DNA of 64,000 bases, from assembly GCA_964617645.1 (NCBI GenBank), contig CAZTYE010000001.1, positions 372,001 to 436,000 of the forward strand, given 5' to 3'. Made by a program: the position numbers and the translations under genes. Under the pieces are notes generated by a model. That model saw only the letters and a list, made by a program, of their open reading frames with translations, made no database searches and had not been told where the DNA came from. Positions 9,376-18,457 of the stretch are shown in pieces; positions within the stretch are counted from its first letter, which is position 1; each line of letters starts with the position of its first letter. This DNA is from JADJGC01 sp964617645. Lineage in GTDB: Bacteria; Zixibacteria; MSB-5A5; CAIYYT01.

Positions 9376-10343
9376 GTAACGGTAGGAGATGAAGGAGAAG
9401 AGCATGAAGAGAGAGAGATTGATTCTCGGTGGTTTGCTTGCGATCCTGCTTCTACCGGGCCTGTTGTATGGTCAGGCGAAAGTAGCGACGGCGGGCGCGC
9501 AGTTTTTGGAGATCGGCGTGAGCGGCCGGGCGATCGGGATGGGGGAGGCGTTTGTCGCGGTAGCGAACGACGCGTCGGCGATCTACTACAATCCGGCGGG
9601 ACTGACGCAGTTATATGATCGGGAAGTGGTGTTGTCGCACATTTCGTATGTGGCGGACATTCGTTATGATTTTGCGGGGTTGGCGTATCCGTTGTACCGG
9701 TTGGGGGGTGTTTTGGGTATCGGGTTCTATTCGTTGGATGCCGGCGACATGGATGAGACGACGTACGAGTACTTTAAGGGCACGGGGCGGATCTTTGGCG
9801 CCCGGAGCTATGCGGCGACGTTGAGCTACGGCCGTGCGCTGACGGATCGGTTTAGTGTGGGTGTGACGATGAAGTTGGTGGATGAGATGCTGGAGGATGA
9901 ACGGGCGACGGGTTGGGCGGCGGATGTGGGGACGAGCTATGACACGGGCTTCCGGAACTTCAAGATCGCGATGGTGATTACGAATTTCGGGCCGGACATG
10001 ACGTTTATCCAGGAAGGCTATCCGCTACCGATCAATTTCCGTTTTGGCGGAGCGATCAACGTGCTGGATGGCGAGCAGCATAAGGGCGTGTTTGCCCTGG
10101 AGGCATCGCATCCGAGCGACAATTTGGAGAAGTACAATGCCGGTTTTGAGTATCAGTATCAGGACCGGTACTTTTTGCGGTTGGGCCAGAAGTTCAACTA
10201 TGACGAGGGGAGTTTGAGCGTCGGCGGCGGCTTGCGTTTGCCGGTGAACAAGATGGAGTTGCGGTTGGACTACGGTTTTCAGGACTTAGGGATACTGGAG
10301 CAAGCCCACCGGTTTACCTTCGGGTTGAAGTTTTAATGACGAG
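9127..10343 (+). repeat. 1217-bp near-perfect direct repeat, copy 1 (sorting domain plus PorV gene)
   Basis: Aligns with 12701-13917 at a constant offset of 3574 bp. I find two mismatches, at 10294 (A versus T) and 10315 (T versus C), both silent and both near the 3' end. The repeat starts inside the C-terminal sorting domain of the upstream gene and ends ten bases after the start of the PorV stop codon. No terminal inverted repeats or transposase are visible. Confidence 0.97.
9404..10336 (+). CDS. PorV/PorQ-family outer-membrane beta-barrel protein (copy 1)
   Basis: A 310-residue protein. The start at 9404 is preferred over the in-frame ATG at 9389, because AAGGAG (9392-9397) sits six bases before 9404 and the resulting N-terminus is a clean signal peptide ending LLYGQA. 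Family features are the glycine-rich segment GAQFLEIGVSGRAIGMGEA, then VANDASAIYYNPAGL, then alternating barrel strands ending in FTFGLKF. In type IX secretion PorV is the outer-membrane shuttle that binds C-terminal signals; here the gene directly follows an exported protein with such a signal. The protein is identical to that at 12978-13910, with only two silent base differences. Its coding strand is unusually G-rich (many TTG, GGG, CGG codons). Confidence 0.88.
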   Translation: MKRERLILGGLLAILLLPGLLYGQAKVATAGAQFLEIGVSGRAIGMGEAFVAVANDASAIYYNPAGLTQLYDREVVLSHISYVADIRYDFAGLAYPLYRLGGVLGIGFYSLDAGDMDETTYEYFKGTGRIFGARSYAATLSYGRALTDRFSVGVTMKLVDEMLEDERATGWAADVGTSYDTGFRNFKIAMVITNFGPDMTFIQEGYPLPINFRFGGAINVLDGEQHKGVFALEASHPSDNLEKYNAGFEYQYQDRYFLRLGQKFNYDEGSLSVGGGLRLPVNKMELRLDYGFQDLGILEQAHRFTFGLKF

Positions 10344-10402
10344 GTAAGAAGCCGCTGATTTTGATAGAGATTTCTGATTTCAATAAGTTTGGAGGAAGAC
10401 TG

Positions 10403-12949
10403 ATGAACGTTTTGCGGTCTGCCACTGAGCGGTGGCTGGCGCTCGTAACGGCCTGCCTGACCATTGCCTTGGTCGGCAGTTCGTCGTTTGCGGCGTTGGT
10501 CAGCAAAGAAGGACCAAATGAGCATCGCGATCGCCTGCAAGGCTTGAATAAGCCGACGGCGGGACCGGTGCTTGAAGTTCGCGTGCATAAAGTTGGAAAT
10601 ATCCAACTCTGCGTTACGAACTACGGCATTTTCGGCAATCAAGCTGATCCGAGTATCAAGGATCCGGAAACCGGTCTGTCGGCGCCTTCGTGCGTGTACC
10701 CCGCCGGTTCGGGAATCGAGTACCTGTTCCAGGGAGCGCTCTGGGTCGGGGCCATCGTCAATGAAGACACCTTGGTGTCTCACGGTCATGACGGTTGGCA
10801 GCACATTTTCGAATTCTATGCCGATCAGGCGCCGCGCGGCTCGATGATCAAGCGGACGATTCGCAAGTCGGAACCGGAGTACAGCGCCGAAGCGATTTCG
10901 GAAGCCGATTATCTTGCGGTCTACACCGATACGCTGACGGATCAGGCCTTCGTGGCGCAGAATCCGGAGGAGGGCCGTCCGCACGTCCCGATCGGTATTG
11001 AGATTACGCAGAAGAGCTATTCGTGGTCGTACTCCTATGCCGAGGATTTTATTCTGCTCGACTTCGTCGTCAAAAACATCGGTATCGGCGACATACGCAA
11101 AGCCTATATGGGAATCTACGTTGACGCCGATGTGGGCCACCTTTCGACCGGTAATTATTTCCAAGACGACATTTGTGGCTTCAAGGCGAAGGTTCCGTCA
11201 CCGGCTTGTCCGGATCTTGAGGACATCATCAATGTGGCTTGGATCGCCGACAATGATGGCGATCCCAACAAGGCCGGAGTGTTTGACGGCAAGAGCCCGA
11301 CGGCTGTTACCGGCACGCGAGTTGTGCGTACCCCGAACCCCGAACTGCAAACAAGTTTCAACTGGTGGGTCTCGCAGGGCGACGCCAAACTCGATTGGGG
11401 ACCGATCAAGCAGGCGAACAATCGCGGACTCGGAACGGGCGGATTGGGTACGCCGGCCGGCGACGAGAACAAGTATTTCTTCATGTCGAATGGCGAGTTC
11501 GACTACGACCAGTTGTACTCCGGTGTCGACTACTCTTCCGCCGGCTGGTTGCCGCCGAATACGCAAATTGCGGAAGATCTGGCGGATGGCTACGATACAC
11601 GCTATCTGCTCTCGTTCGGACCGTTTGATATTGCGCCCGGCGACTCATTGCCAATCACTATGGCTTATATCGGCGGTGACAAGTTTCACGTGCGCCCGAA
11701 TGACTTTGAGTATTTCAATGCGGAAAGCCCGGACGAATTTGCCAACCGCTTGGATTTCGGCGACCTGGCGACCAACGCACAATGGGCCGGCTGGGTCTAC
11801 GACAATCCGGGTGTGGATACCGACGGTGACGGCAAGAATGTTATCGACCCGGCGACTGATCCGGTGTTGAACCCCTGCACGGGCGATCTTGTCTATCGAT
11901 TTGGTGATGGCGTTCCGGATTTTAAAGGCCCACCGCCGCCGACACCGCCGTCGATTCGATTCTCGGCAGAGCCGGGCAAGATTACGCTGCGTTGGAACGG
12001 CAAAGAGTCGGAGACCGGCGAAGACCCGTTCTCGTTCCTGAAGGACTTTGAGGGTTATCGCGTTTACATGGGTAGTCGTCCGCTGCTCAGCGAGTTTGCA
12101 CTGTTGACTTCCTTCGATTTCGAGAACTACAATCGCTACCGGTTGAACACCAGTTTCTCGCCGCCGCGGTGGGAGCTAACCGAAGTCCCGTTCAGCCTTG
12201 ATTCGCTCAAGAGCATCTTTGGCGACGACTTCAATCCAATGGATTGGACTTCCCAGGCTGATTCACTCCCGGGGGTCGACGAAGAAGGAAACGTAACGGC
12301 ATATTACTTCACGATTCAAGATTACAATCGGTCGGAGATTAACCAGCCGGGCACGATTGCGAAGGTATACCCGAATGCGGTGCCGGGCCAGATGGTGTGG
12401 GCGGAAGACCTTCAAGATTCCGTCGAAGCCTACTATGAATATGAATTCGAGATCGAAGGCTTGTTGCCTTCAAGGCCACAGTACTTCGCCGTGACGACTC
12501 TGGACTATGGCAATCCATCGACGAATCTGGCGGCGCTCGAAAGCTCGCCGCTGGCCAATGCGATCGAGACCTATCCGATATTCTCAGCCGATCAGGTCGA
12601 GAAGCAAAAGCTGGATGTCGTGGTCTTCCCGAATCCCTACCGTATCGACGGCGGTTATCTTGAGGCCGGTTACGAGCAGCTATCCGCCGTCGCGGCCTCA
12701 CCGGAGCGTGCACGGCGGTTGCATTTTGCGAATTTGCCGAGTGAAGCGACGATCAAGATCTTCACGCTGGACGGCGACTTGGTTCGTGAACTGGAGCATC
12801 CGTGCGGCTGCCCGCTTCAGGAGGGCGAGAGCATGATGTCGTGGGATCTGATCACGCGCAACACGCAGGCGGCGGTGTCGGGGATCTACCTGTACACGGT
12901 GGAGAGCGCGTTGGGGACACAGGTTGGCAAGTTTGTGGTGATCAAGTAG
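10403..12949 (+). CDS. Large exported protein with C-terminal FlgD-like/type A sorting domain (copy 2)
   Basis: An 848-residue paralogue of the 6805-9375 protein. The start at 10403 is chosen because GGAGG (10391-10395) lies seven bases upstream and gives a signal peptide ending SSFAA; an in-frame ATG at 10361 would add 14 residues without a matching site. It shares the same plan: unrecognised core (GNIQLCVTNYGIFGNQ, SWSYSYAEDFILLD, YGGDKFH-like segments), fibronectin-III-like segment (RFSAEPGKITLRWNGKE), and a sorting domain ending GKFVVIK. More than half of the residues match copy 1 by eye. Bases 12371-12423 and 12484-12537 are identical to copy 1 inside otherwise diverged sequence, and from 12701 the identity becomes nearly complete. 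Probably a surface or secreted protein using the next gene's barrel. Confidence 0.85.
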   Translation: MNVLRSATERWLALVTACLTIALVGSSSFAALVSKEGPNEHRDRLQGLNKPTAGPVLEVRVHKVGNIQLCVTNYGIFGNQADPSIKDPETGLSAPSCVYPAGSGIEYLFQGALWVGAIVNEDTLVSHGHDGWQHIFEFYADQAPRGSMIKRTIRKSEPEYSAEAISEADYLAVYTDTLTDQAFVAQNPEEGRPHVPIGIEITQKSYSWSYSYAEDFILLDFVVKNIGIGDIRKAYMGIYVDADVGHLSTGNYFQDDICGFKAKVPSPACPDLEDIINVAWIADNDGDPNKAGVFDGKSPTAVTGTRVVRTPNPELQTSFNWWVSQGDAKLDWGPIKQANNRGLGTGGLGTPAGDENKYFFMSNGEFDYDQLYSGVDYSSAGWLPPNTQIAEDLADGYDTRYLLSFGPFDIAPGDSLPITMAYIGGDKFHVRPNDFEYFNAESPDEFANRLDFGDLATNAQWAGWVYDNPGVDTDGDGKNVIDPATDPVLNPCTGDLVYRFGDGVPDFKGPPPPTPPSIRFSAEPGKITLRWNGKESETGEDPFSFLKDFEGYRVYMGSRPLLSEFALLTSFDFENYNRYRLNTSFSPPRWELTEVPFSLDSLKSIFGDDFNPMDWTSQADSLPGVDEEGNVTAYYFTIQDYNRSEINQPGTIAKVYPNAVPGQMVWAEDLQDSVEAYYEYEFEIEGLLPSRPQYFAVTTLDYGNPSTNLAALESSPLANAIETYPIFSADQVEKQKLDVVVFPNPYRIDGGYLEAGYEQLSAVAASPERARRLHFANLPSEATIKIFTLDGDLVRELEHPCGCPLQEGESMMSWDLITRNTQAAVSGIYLYTVESALGTQVGKFVVIK

Positions 12950-13917
12950 GTAACGGTAGGAGATGAAGGAGAAGAGCATGAAGAGAGAGAGATTGATTCT
13001 CGGTGGTTTGCTTGCGATCCTGCTTCTACCGGGCCTGTTGTATGGTCAGGCGAAAGTAGCGACGGCGGGCGCGCAGTTTTTGGAGATCGGCGTGAGCGGC
13101 CGGGCGATCGGGATGGGGGAGGCGTTTGTCGCGGTAGCGAACGACGCGTCGGCGATCTACTACAATCCGGCGGGACTGACGCAGTTATATGATCGGGAAG
13201 TGGTGTTGTCGCACATTTCGTATGTGGCGGACATTCGTTATGATTTTGCGGGGTTGGCGTATCCGTTGTACCGGTTGGGGGGTGTTTTGGGTATCGGGTT
13301 CTATTCGTTGGATGCCGGCGACATGGATGAGACGACGTACGAGTACTTTAAGGGCACGGGGCGGATCTTTGGCGCCCGGAGCTATGCGGCGACGTTGAGC
13401 TACGGCCGTGCGCTGACGGATCGGTTTAGTGTGGGTGTGACGATGAAGTTGGTGGATGAGATGCTGGAGGATGAACGGGCGACGGGTTGGGCGGCGGATG
13501 TGGGGACGAGCTATGACACGGGCTTCCGGAACTTCAAGATCGCGATGGTGATTACGAATTTCGGGCCGGACATGACGTTTATCCAGGAAGGCTATCCGCT
13601 ACCGATCAATTTCCGTTTTGGCGGAGCGATCAACGTGCTGGATGGCGAGCAGCATAAGGGCGTGTTTGCCCTGGAGGCATCGCATCCGAGCGACAATTTG
13701 GAGAAGTACAATGCCGGTTTTGAGTATCAGTATCAGGACCGGTACTTTTTGCGGTTGGGCCAGAAGTTCAACTATGACGAGGGGAGTTTGAGCGTCGGCG
13801 GCGGCTTGCGTTTGCCGGTGAACAAGATGGAGTTGCGGTTGGACTACGGTTTTCAGGACTTAGGGATTCTGGAGCAAGCCCACCGGTTCACCTTCGGGTT
13901 GAAGTTTTAATGACGAG
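12701..13917 (+). repeat. 1217-bp near-perfect direct repeat, copy 2 (sorting domain plus PorV gene)
   Basis: Partner of 9127-10343. It covers the last 82 codons of the second exported protein, the 28-bp junction, and the complete PorV-like gene. Flanks differ on both sides, so this is a true second copy in the sequence as given rather than a simple overlap artefact. Confidence 0.97.
12978..13910 (+). CDS. PorV/PorQ-family outer-membrane beta-barrel protein (copy 2, identical protein)
   Basis: A 310-residue protein with the same amino-acid sequence as the product of 9404-10336. The AAGGAG site and start choice are the same (the in-frame ATG at 12963 is less likely). It follows the second exported protein by 28 bp. 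Its two base differences from copy 1, at 13868 and 13889, keep Ile and Phe. Identity at silent sites points to recent duplication or continuing gene conversion, not to protein-level constraint alone. Confidence 0.88.
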   Translation: MKRERLILGGLLAILLLPGLLYGQAKVATAGAQFLEIGVSGRAIGMGEAFVAVANDASAIYYNPAGLTQLYDREVVLSHISYVADIRYDFAGLAYPLYRLGGVLGIGFYSLDAGDMDETTYEYFKGTGRIFGARSYAATLSYGRALTDRFSVGVTMKLVDEMLEDERATGWAADVGTSYDTGFRNFKIAMVITNFGPDMTFIQEGYPLPINFRFGGAINVLDGEQHKGVFALEASHPSDNLEKYNAGFEYQYQDRYFLRLGQKFNYDEGSLSVGGGLRLPVNKMELRLDYGFQDLGILEQAHRFTFGLKF

Positions 13918-13943
13918 TACAGCGACTCTTTGAGGAGGTCTTG

Positions 13944-15848
13944 ATGATTGATATGAGAAAACAATGGGTGATAGTGGCGCTGTCGGTACTTGTCACGATC
14001 GGCAGTCTGCTGACTTCTTGCTCGACGTCACCGGACGGCAATGAACCGACAAATTCCGTCCCCGTCATCCAAATCGTAAACATTCCCGAAAGCGGAACGC
14101 ACTTCACGACGAGTCCAGTGATTAGCTGGTTCGGGACTGACGCCGACGGCTACATCGTGTCATATGACTACGCCGTAATCCGGGCCGATATCGTGGAAGC
14201 AGCCGTAGACGTGAGTGACGAGGCCGCGGTTCGCGCCTATGCCAGAGCGCAGATCCAATCGCAGGGCAATGGCGCGACCTGCGATCCGGCGTGCTGGACC
14301 GTAATCAACGTGGCGACCGTCGACAGCCCGACGCGGCAGAGCATCCGCTTAATCGCCGGCGACACGCCGGAAGATACAGTCCGCCAGTACTTCTTCGTTC
14401 GCGCGGTTGACGATGACGGCGATCCATCGATAATCGACTACAGCCTTTACTCGCGCAGTAACAATCCGCCGGTTACGGAGATCCTGACGGTTCCGGATCC
14501 GGCCGGTGTTTATGACGCCCCGGATACGCTCGGGACATACAAAGGCATCGTCTTCGATTGGAAGGGAACCGACCGCCTTGACTTTCCGAACGAGGCCGAT
14601 CAGCCGGATTTCGAGTACTTCTACCAAGTGTTTGGACCTTATGCGCGCGCCGATTTGAATTTCGATACGACGACGGGTCGGATTGCCGACGGAGCAGGCA
14701 TTGACACTCTCGCGACGGCGAAGTTGGTTTTGTCCTCACAAAACACGGAGACGGGATTTGGCTGGGTTGGCGCCAAGAGCACCCGGCTGTTCAATCTTCA
14801 CCGCTGGGTACCGACCTTCACAACGACGCGGGACGATTACTTCGTGCTCAAGGTCACAACGCGCGACGATGCCAAGGCATCGGATCCAACACCAGAATAT
14901 CGCATCTTCCGCGTAATCGTGCCGCGGCGGGAGAAGCCGATCTTACTTTGGGCGCCGCCGTTTTGCCAGACGCGATTCCGTCCGGGCAATGTCCCCTGCG
15001 ACAGCTACGATACGCTGCCCAATTTCCCGGTACCGCCGGGTTCCTACTCCGAATCAGACGTTATCGACTACTATAAGAGAATTCTGACGAGCGCCGGCTA
15101 TCCGGAGTTTACCTTGACTCGCACCATGCCGACGCGTCGGCAGATCGCGGAGTACGCGCTGGTCTTGATGCTTTTTGACGGCGACTTCAAGCCGGTTAGC
15201 GATCGCAAGGATACGGCGCGGGTTTTCGCCGATCTCAATCGCTATCTGGATTTCGGCGGCAGGGTTTGGCTGTGGTCGCCGCAGCCATTGTCGGCATTCT
15301 ATGACGGCAGCAAAGAATCAATGAATTCGTTCCGAATCAACTCGACTCCGGCGCTGTACTATTCGATTTTGGCCGAGTACCGGGCGGCATGGGAAGCGGC
15401 CTATATCAAGCGCACCGGCTGGGGAATCCACGACCTGCCGTACCCGATAACGCAAGAGCAGTTTACGGGAGCGCTGGCACTCCCGGGCAACGAGTTCACC
15501 GATATCGATCTCGACCAGGATAAGCTGCAAAATACTTACATCATGTTGAAATACAGCACCGAGATTCGCGACAACTACCCGCTCGCCGGACCGCCGGCGA
15601 CGAGTTATTTCATTCGCAGTATCACGGGTCAGCCGCTGTTCATATATCGTTCGGCGTACGGATCGATCTTGCCCGATTCAGTATCAAGATGGATCGAGGG
15701 TCACCAGGGTACGGTGGTGGCAGTCCGGACGTTTAACGAGAAGTCGAAGTTCAAAACGGCGGTGTTCGGATTTCCAGCCTGGCCGCTGGTTGAAGAGCAG
15801 GCTGTTGATCTCACGAGAAAGATGCTTGATTGGTTCTTCGCCGAATAG
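13944..15848 (+). CDS. Exported lipoprotein, unknown function
   Basis: A 634-residue protein. GGAGG (13934-13938) lies five bases before the ATG at 13944. The N-terminus is a lipoprotein signal with lipobox LLTSC, so the mature protein should be lipid-anchored at the periplasmic or outer face. Residues from about 30 to 170 look like an Ig/fibronectin-type beta domain (PVIQIVNIPESG, VISWFGTDADGYIVSYDYAV), with a related repeat near residue 180. The C-terminal half contains a Rossmann-like pattern (YALVLMLFDGDF, LNRYLDFGGRVWLWSP) recalling glutamine-amidotransferase-like folds, but no catalytic triad is evident to me. It is the last gene of the operon that begins with the TonB receptor. I do not recognise a specific function. 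Confidence 0.75.
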   Translation: MIDMRKQWVIVALSVLVTIGSLLTSCSTSPDGNEPTNSVPVIQIVNIPESGTHFTTSPVISWFGTDADGYIVSYDYAVIRADIVEAAVDVSDEAAVRAYARAQIQSQGNGATCDPACWTVINVATVDSPTRQSIRLIAGDTPEDTVRQYFFVRAVDDDGDPSIIDYSLYSRSNNPPVTEILTVPDPAGVYDAPDTLGTYKGIVFDWKGTDRLDFPNEADQPDFEYFYQVFGPYARADLNFDTTTGRIADGAGIDTLATAKLVLSSQNTETGFGWVGAKSTRLFNLHRWVPTFTTTRDDYFVLKVTTRDDAKASDPTPEYRIFRVIVPRREKPILLWAPPFCQTRFRPGNVPCDSYDTLPNFPVPPGSYSESDVIDYYKRILTSAGYPEFTLTRTMPTRRQIAEYALVLMLFDGDFKPVSDRKDTARVFADLNRYLDFGGRVWLWSPQPLSAFYDGSKESMNSFRINSTPALYYSILAEYRAAWEAAYIKRTGWGIHDLPYPITQEQFTGALALPGNEFTDIDLDQDKLQNTYIMLKYSTEIRDNYPLAGPPATSYFIRSITGQPLFIYRSAYGSILPDSVSRWIEGHQGTVVAVRTFNEKSKFKTAVFGFPAWPLVEEQAVDLTRKMLDWFFAE

Positions 15849-15902
15849 CGGCGCAAAGCAACAAGGTCGAAGTGCAGCGGCGTCGGAGAAATCCGGCGCC
15901 GT

Positions 15903-18179
15903 TCATTTTGAGGGAGGCGCACCCAAGGTCTGCAGAAGTTGCCGCGCGGGCAGGAAGCTTGAATCCTGATCAAGGCACTGCCGAGCATAGCTCAGCGCCG
16001 TGGCGGTATCGGCCAACGCGAAATGCGCGAGCGAGAGATTGAATGTGATCAACGGTGTCGGTTCACTGATTGCCAGCGCCTGTTCCAAGGCGGCGATCGA
16101 CTCACCGGGCTTTCTGAGAGTCAGATAGGCGGAACCCAGATTGATCCACGCTTCGACAAGATCCGGATCCAACGTGGTGGCTTGCGCGAAGTAGACGACC
16201 GCCGAGTCGATGAAACCGCGGCCGGCCAGCGCATAGCCCAGATTGTACAATACTCGACTTTCGAATACCGTCGGCGCCAAGACGTCGCTCGTCAGAGGCA
16301 GGGCGGAAGCATCGGAATAGGATTGTGCTTCATTCTTTCTGACCCTGTTCAGTATCTCGCGCAGGTGTCGTTCGGCGGATTCGAAGTCGCGCAGATCGGT
16401 CTCGATGGCGGCGAAGATAAACATCTCACTTAGGGAAAGCGGTTGCGACGCAACATGCGATTTGATCAATGTAAAGGCGCTGTCCGGGCGACCGCTCTCA
16501 CGCAGCGCATACCACAGATTGAGTCGCGCGGCTTCCAGATAAGGCTTTTCGGCGAGAGCGGCCTCGGCAGCGATAACGGCCTCGTCGTACTGCTGCGTCT
16601 GGCGGTACAGGTATGCGAGGTTATTGAGCGCCTCGGCGCTGCCTTGCATCAGCGAGTCTTCGCGCCAAAAGTACTGCCACGCGGAGTCGTACTGGCGCAG
16701 CTTCATGAAGGCGACGCCCAAATTGAGATTTACTTGTTGTAGCGGCTCGCCCAGAGAGTTTGCCAGCCGGTACGCACTGATCGCCTCGCCAATGCGACTC
16801 TCGGTCATCAAAAGGTTGCCGCGATTAAATTCGGCTTGCTGACGGTTGTCGAATTGGAGTCGATACAAGTTCGCGTTGAGCAGCACGGTCAGACAGATGA
16901 GAGATCCGCCAATGATAAGCATGCGTTGTGCGCGGCGCCGGCTGTCAATGAGGTCCCAGAGGGCGACGGCGGAAAAGACGGCCAGTAGCGGCAACAACGG
17001 CAGGCGAAATCGCGAGTTGACGAAAAAAGCTACAAAGCTGAGCGCATAAACAATGATGAACGCCGCAACCGCCGGTGCGGCTGATGAGCGCCGGTACGCC
17101 AGGACCATGCCGATCAGCCCCAGTGGAGCGAGAATCCCCATACCAACGGGGAGCCAACGCAGTAGCCAGATTTGCTCCTTGAAGTAGGGCAAATTGCGGT
17201 TGTTCGAGATATCTTCACCGGAAAAGATCAAGTACAGCTTGCGCACCCAGAGTTTGACTGCGGCAAGCGGCTCGCCGGCGATGAAGGCCCAGCCCTTGCG
17301 GAAATAGTGTCCACTGATCTCTGACGGCGAAAGCTTGCGAGCGGATTCCAGCTCGGCGAGGCTTCGGATGTCTTCGTATTGCCACGCATAGCCCAGTTTG
17401 CCCGGCATCACGGCCGAGATGCCGTCGGCGTCCGAGTTGTTGCCGATGTAGAAGTTGACACCGCCTTGCGTCGCAATGGTCAACGCAGGCTCGGAGCGAG
17501 TCAGATTGTGTGCCAGCACGATGCCAACGGGGAGAGATAACGCAATGGCGATGATGCTGAGAGTCGAACCGCGGCTGATGGCGCGTTCTCTTGTCACAGG
17601 TTTCCAGAGCAGCCAGCCGACGATGGGCGCGAGCACAACAGTGTTAGGGCGATCGATGATTGCCAACCCAAGCAGAAGTCCGATGAGAGCGAGAGTTTTC
17701 CAGCCGCCGGATTGGCGGTATCTTAGAGTCAAGTAGATGGCACCCAAAATCAGAAGTAGCACCGAGGACTCGAGAAGCAATTCGCCTTCAAAGTAAACAA
17801 TGTCCGCGGTCAGAAGAGTCAGGATAGCGGCGACGGCCGCGACCCGCCGATCGAACATCTGGCGCGCGACCAAGAAGGTCAACGGCGCGGTCAGCGCTCC
17901 GATCGTGAGTTGAAGGAACCGCGCTGCAGCGATGCTATCATTTGTCAACCAATAGATGAAGCCCAGAAAATAATTGTACAAGGGAGCGCGAAAGAACGGC
18001 TCACTGGACATCCACGCCCCGCCGGCGATTGCTTTCGCCGCCGTGTGGTGATAGAGCGCATCGACCGTAGGATGGAGAAACTCTAAGAGCGCTCGGTACT
18101 CCAGGAAGTAGACGATTCGGAGCACTAATCCGACGCCGAAAAGGCACCAGATCCAACGTCGATCGATCACAGATTCCAT
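15903..18179 (-). CDS. GT39/ArnT-like membrane glycosyltransferase fused to TPR repeats
   Basis: A 758-residue protein. The first 430 or so residues are polytopic membrane sequence of the PMT/ArnT (glycosyltransferase 39) type: an early acidic loop (HPTVDALYHHTAAKAIAGG), a FRAPLYNYFLG segment after the first helices, then several hydrophobic helices. The C-terminal 300 residues are TPR repeats (EALNNLAYLYRQTQQYDEAV, LVEAWINLGSAYLTLRKPGE). Family members transfer sugars from polyprenyl-phosphate carriers to proteins or lipids outside the membrane; acceptor unknown. The TPR tail probably sits on the extracytoplasmic side. Convergent with the lipoprotein gene and divergent from the subtilase. 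Confidence 0.82.
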   Translation of the reverse strand: MESVIDRRWIWCLFGVGLVLRIVYFLEYRALLEFLHPTVDALYHHTAAKAIAGGAWMSSEPFFRAPLYNYFLGFIYWLTNDSIAAARFLQLTIGALTAPLTFLVARQMFDRRVAAVAAILTLLTADIVYFEGELLLESSVLLLILGAIYLTLRYRQSGGWKTLALIGLLLGLAIIDRPNTVVLAPIVGWLLWKPVTRERAISRGSTLSIIAIALSLPVGIVLAHNLTRSEPALTIATQGGVNFYIGNNSDADGISAVMPGKLGYAWQYEDIRSLAELESARKLSPSEISGHYFRKGWAFIAGEPLAAVKLWVRKLYLIFSGEDISNNRNLPYFKEQIWLLRWLPVGMGILAPLGLIGMVLAYRRSSAAPAVAAFIIVYALSFVAFFVNSRFRLPLLPLLAVFSAVALWDLIDSRRRAQRMLIIGGSLICLTVLLNANLYRLQFDNRQQAEFNRGNLLMTESRIGEAISAYRLANSLGEPLQQVNLNLGVAFMKLRQYDSAWQYFWREDSLMQGSAEALNNLAYLYRQTQQYDEAVIAAEAALAEKPYLEAARLNLWYALRESGRPDSAFTLIKSHVASQPLSLSEMFIFAAIETDLRDFESAERHLREILNRVRKNEAQSYSDASALPLTSDVLAPTVFESRVLYNLGYALAGRGFIDSAVVYFAQATTLDPDLVEAWINLGSAYLTLRKPGESIAALEQALAISEPTPLITFNLSLAHFALADTATALSYARQCLDQDSSFLPARQLLQTLGAPPSK

Positions 18180-18457
18180 GCTGATAAATTACCGAATTGT
18201 CTGCCGGGCGGCAACGACGCTCTCCACCTTGCAGAGTGCTGCATATCGGCTTGTGCATAGCGATTCACGAAGTTCGCGACCGGGGCAGCCAGATTATGGG
18301 AGCCGCCCCATAGGGTGTCCGCCATTCCGACATCCAACTAATTCCTGCCGATGAGTTTAGCCGCTACCTCTCCATTGTAGTCATCGGAATCCCAATCGCG
18401 CGCTGCATCAACGTGCACAGCAGTATCGCGGCATGACGGTTGCTGAATACAGGTTTG
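18180..18457. other. 278-bp divergent intergenic region (GT39 gene / subtilase gene)
   Basis: Holds both divergent promoters in principle, but I find no strong -35/-10 pair. An imperfect hairpin with GGGGC / GCCCC arms lies around 18284-18313. No RNA gene is recognised. Confidence 0.3.

Noticed and set aside
8539..9405. 288-codon minus-strand frame, partly repeated at 12698-12979
   Set aside because: Its partial duplication is explained by the sense-strand repeat; it is antisense to the exported-protein genes and has no start signal.
9127..13917. Insertion sequence or composite transposon as cause of the repeat
   Set aside because: No transposase gene, terminal inverted repeat or target-site duplication is visible at 9127, 10343, 12701 or 13917.
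9127..13917. Simple assembly artefact
   Set aside because: Two base differences and distinct flanks, with a diverged paralogue between the copies, argue against it, although long reads would settle the matter.
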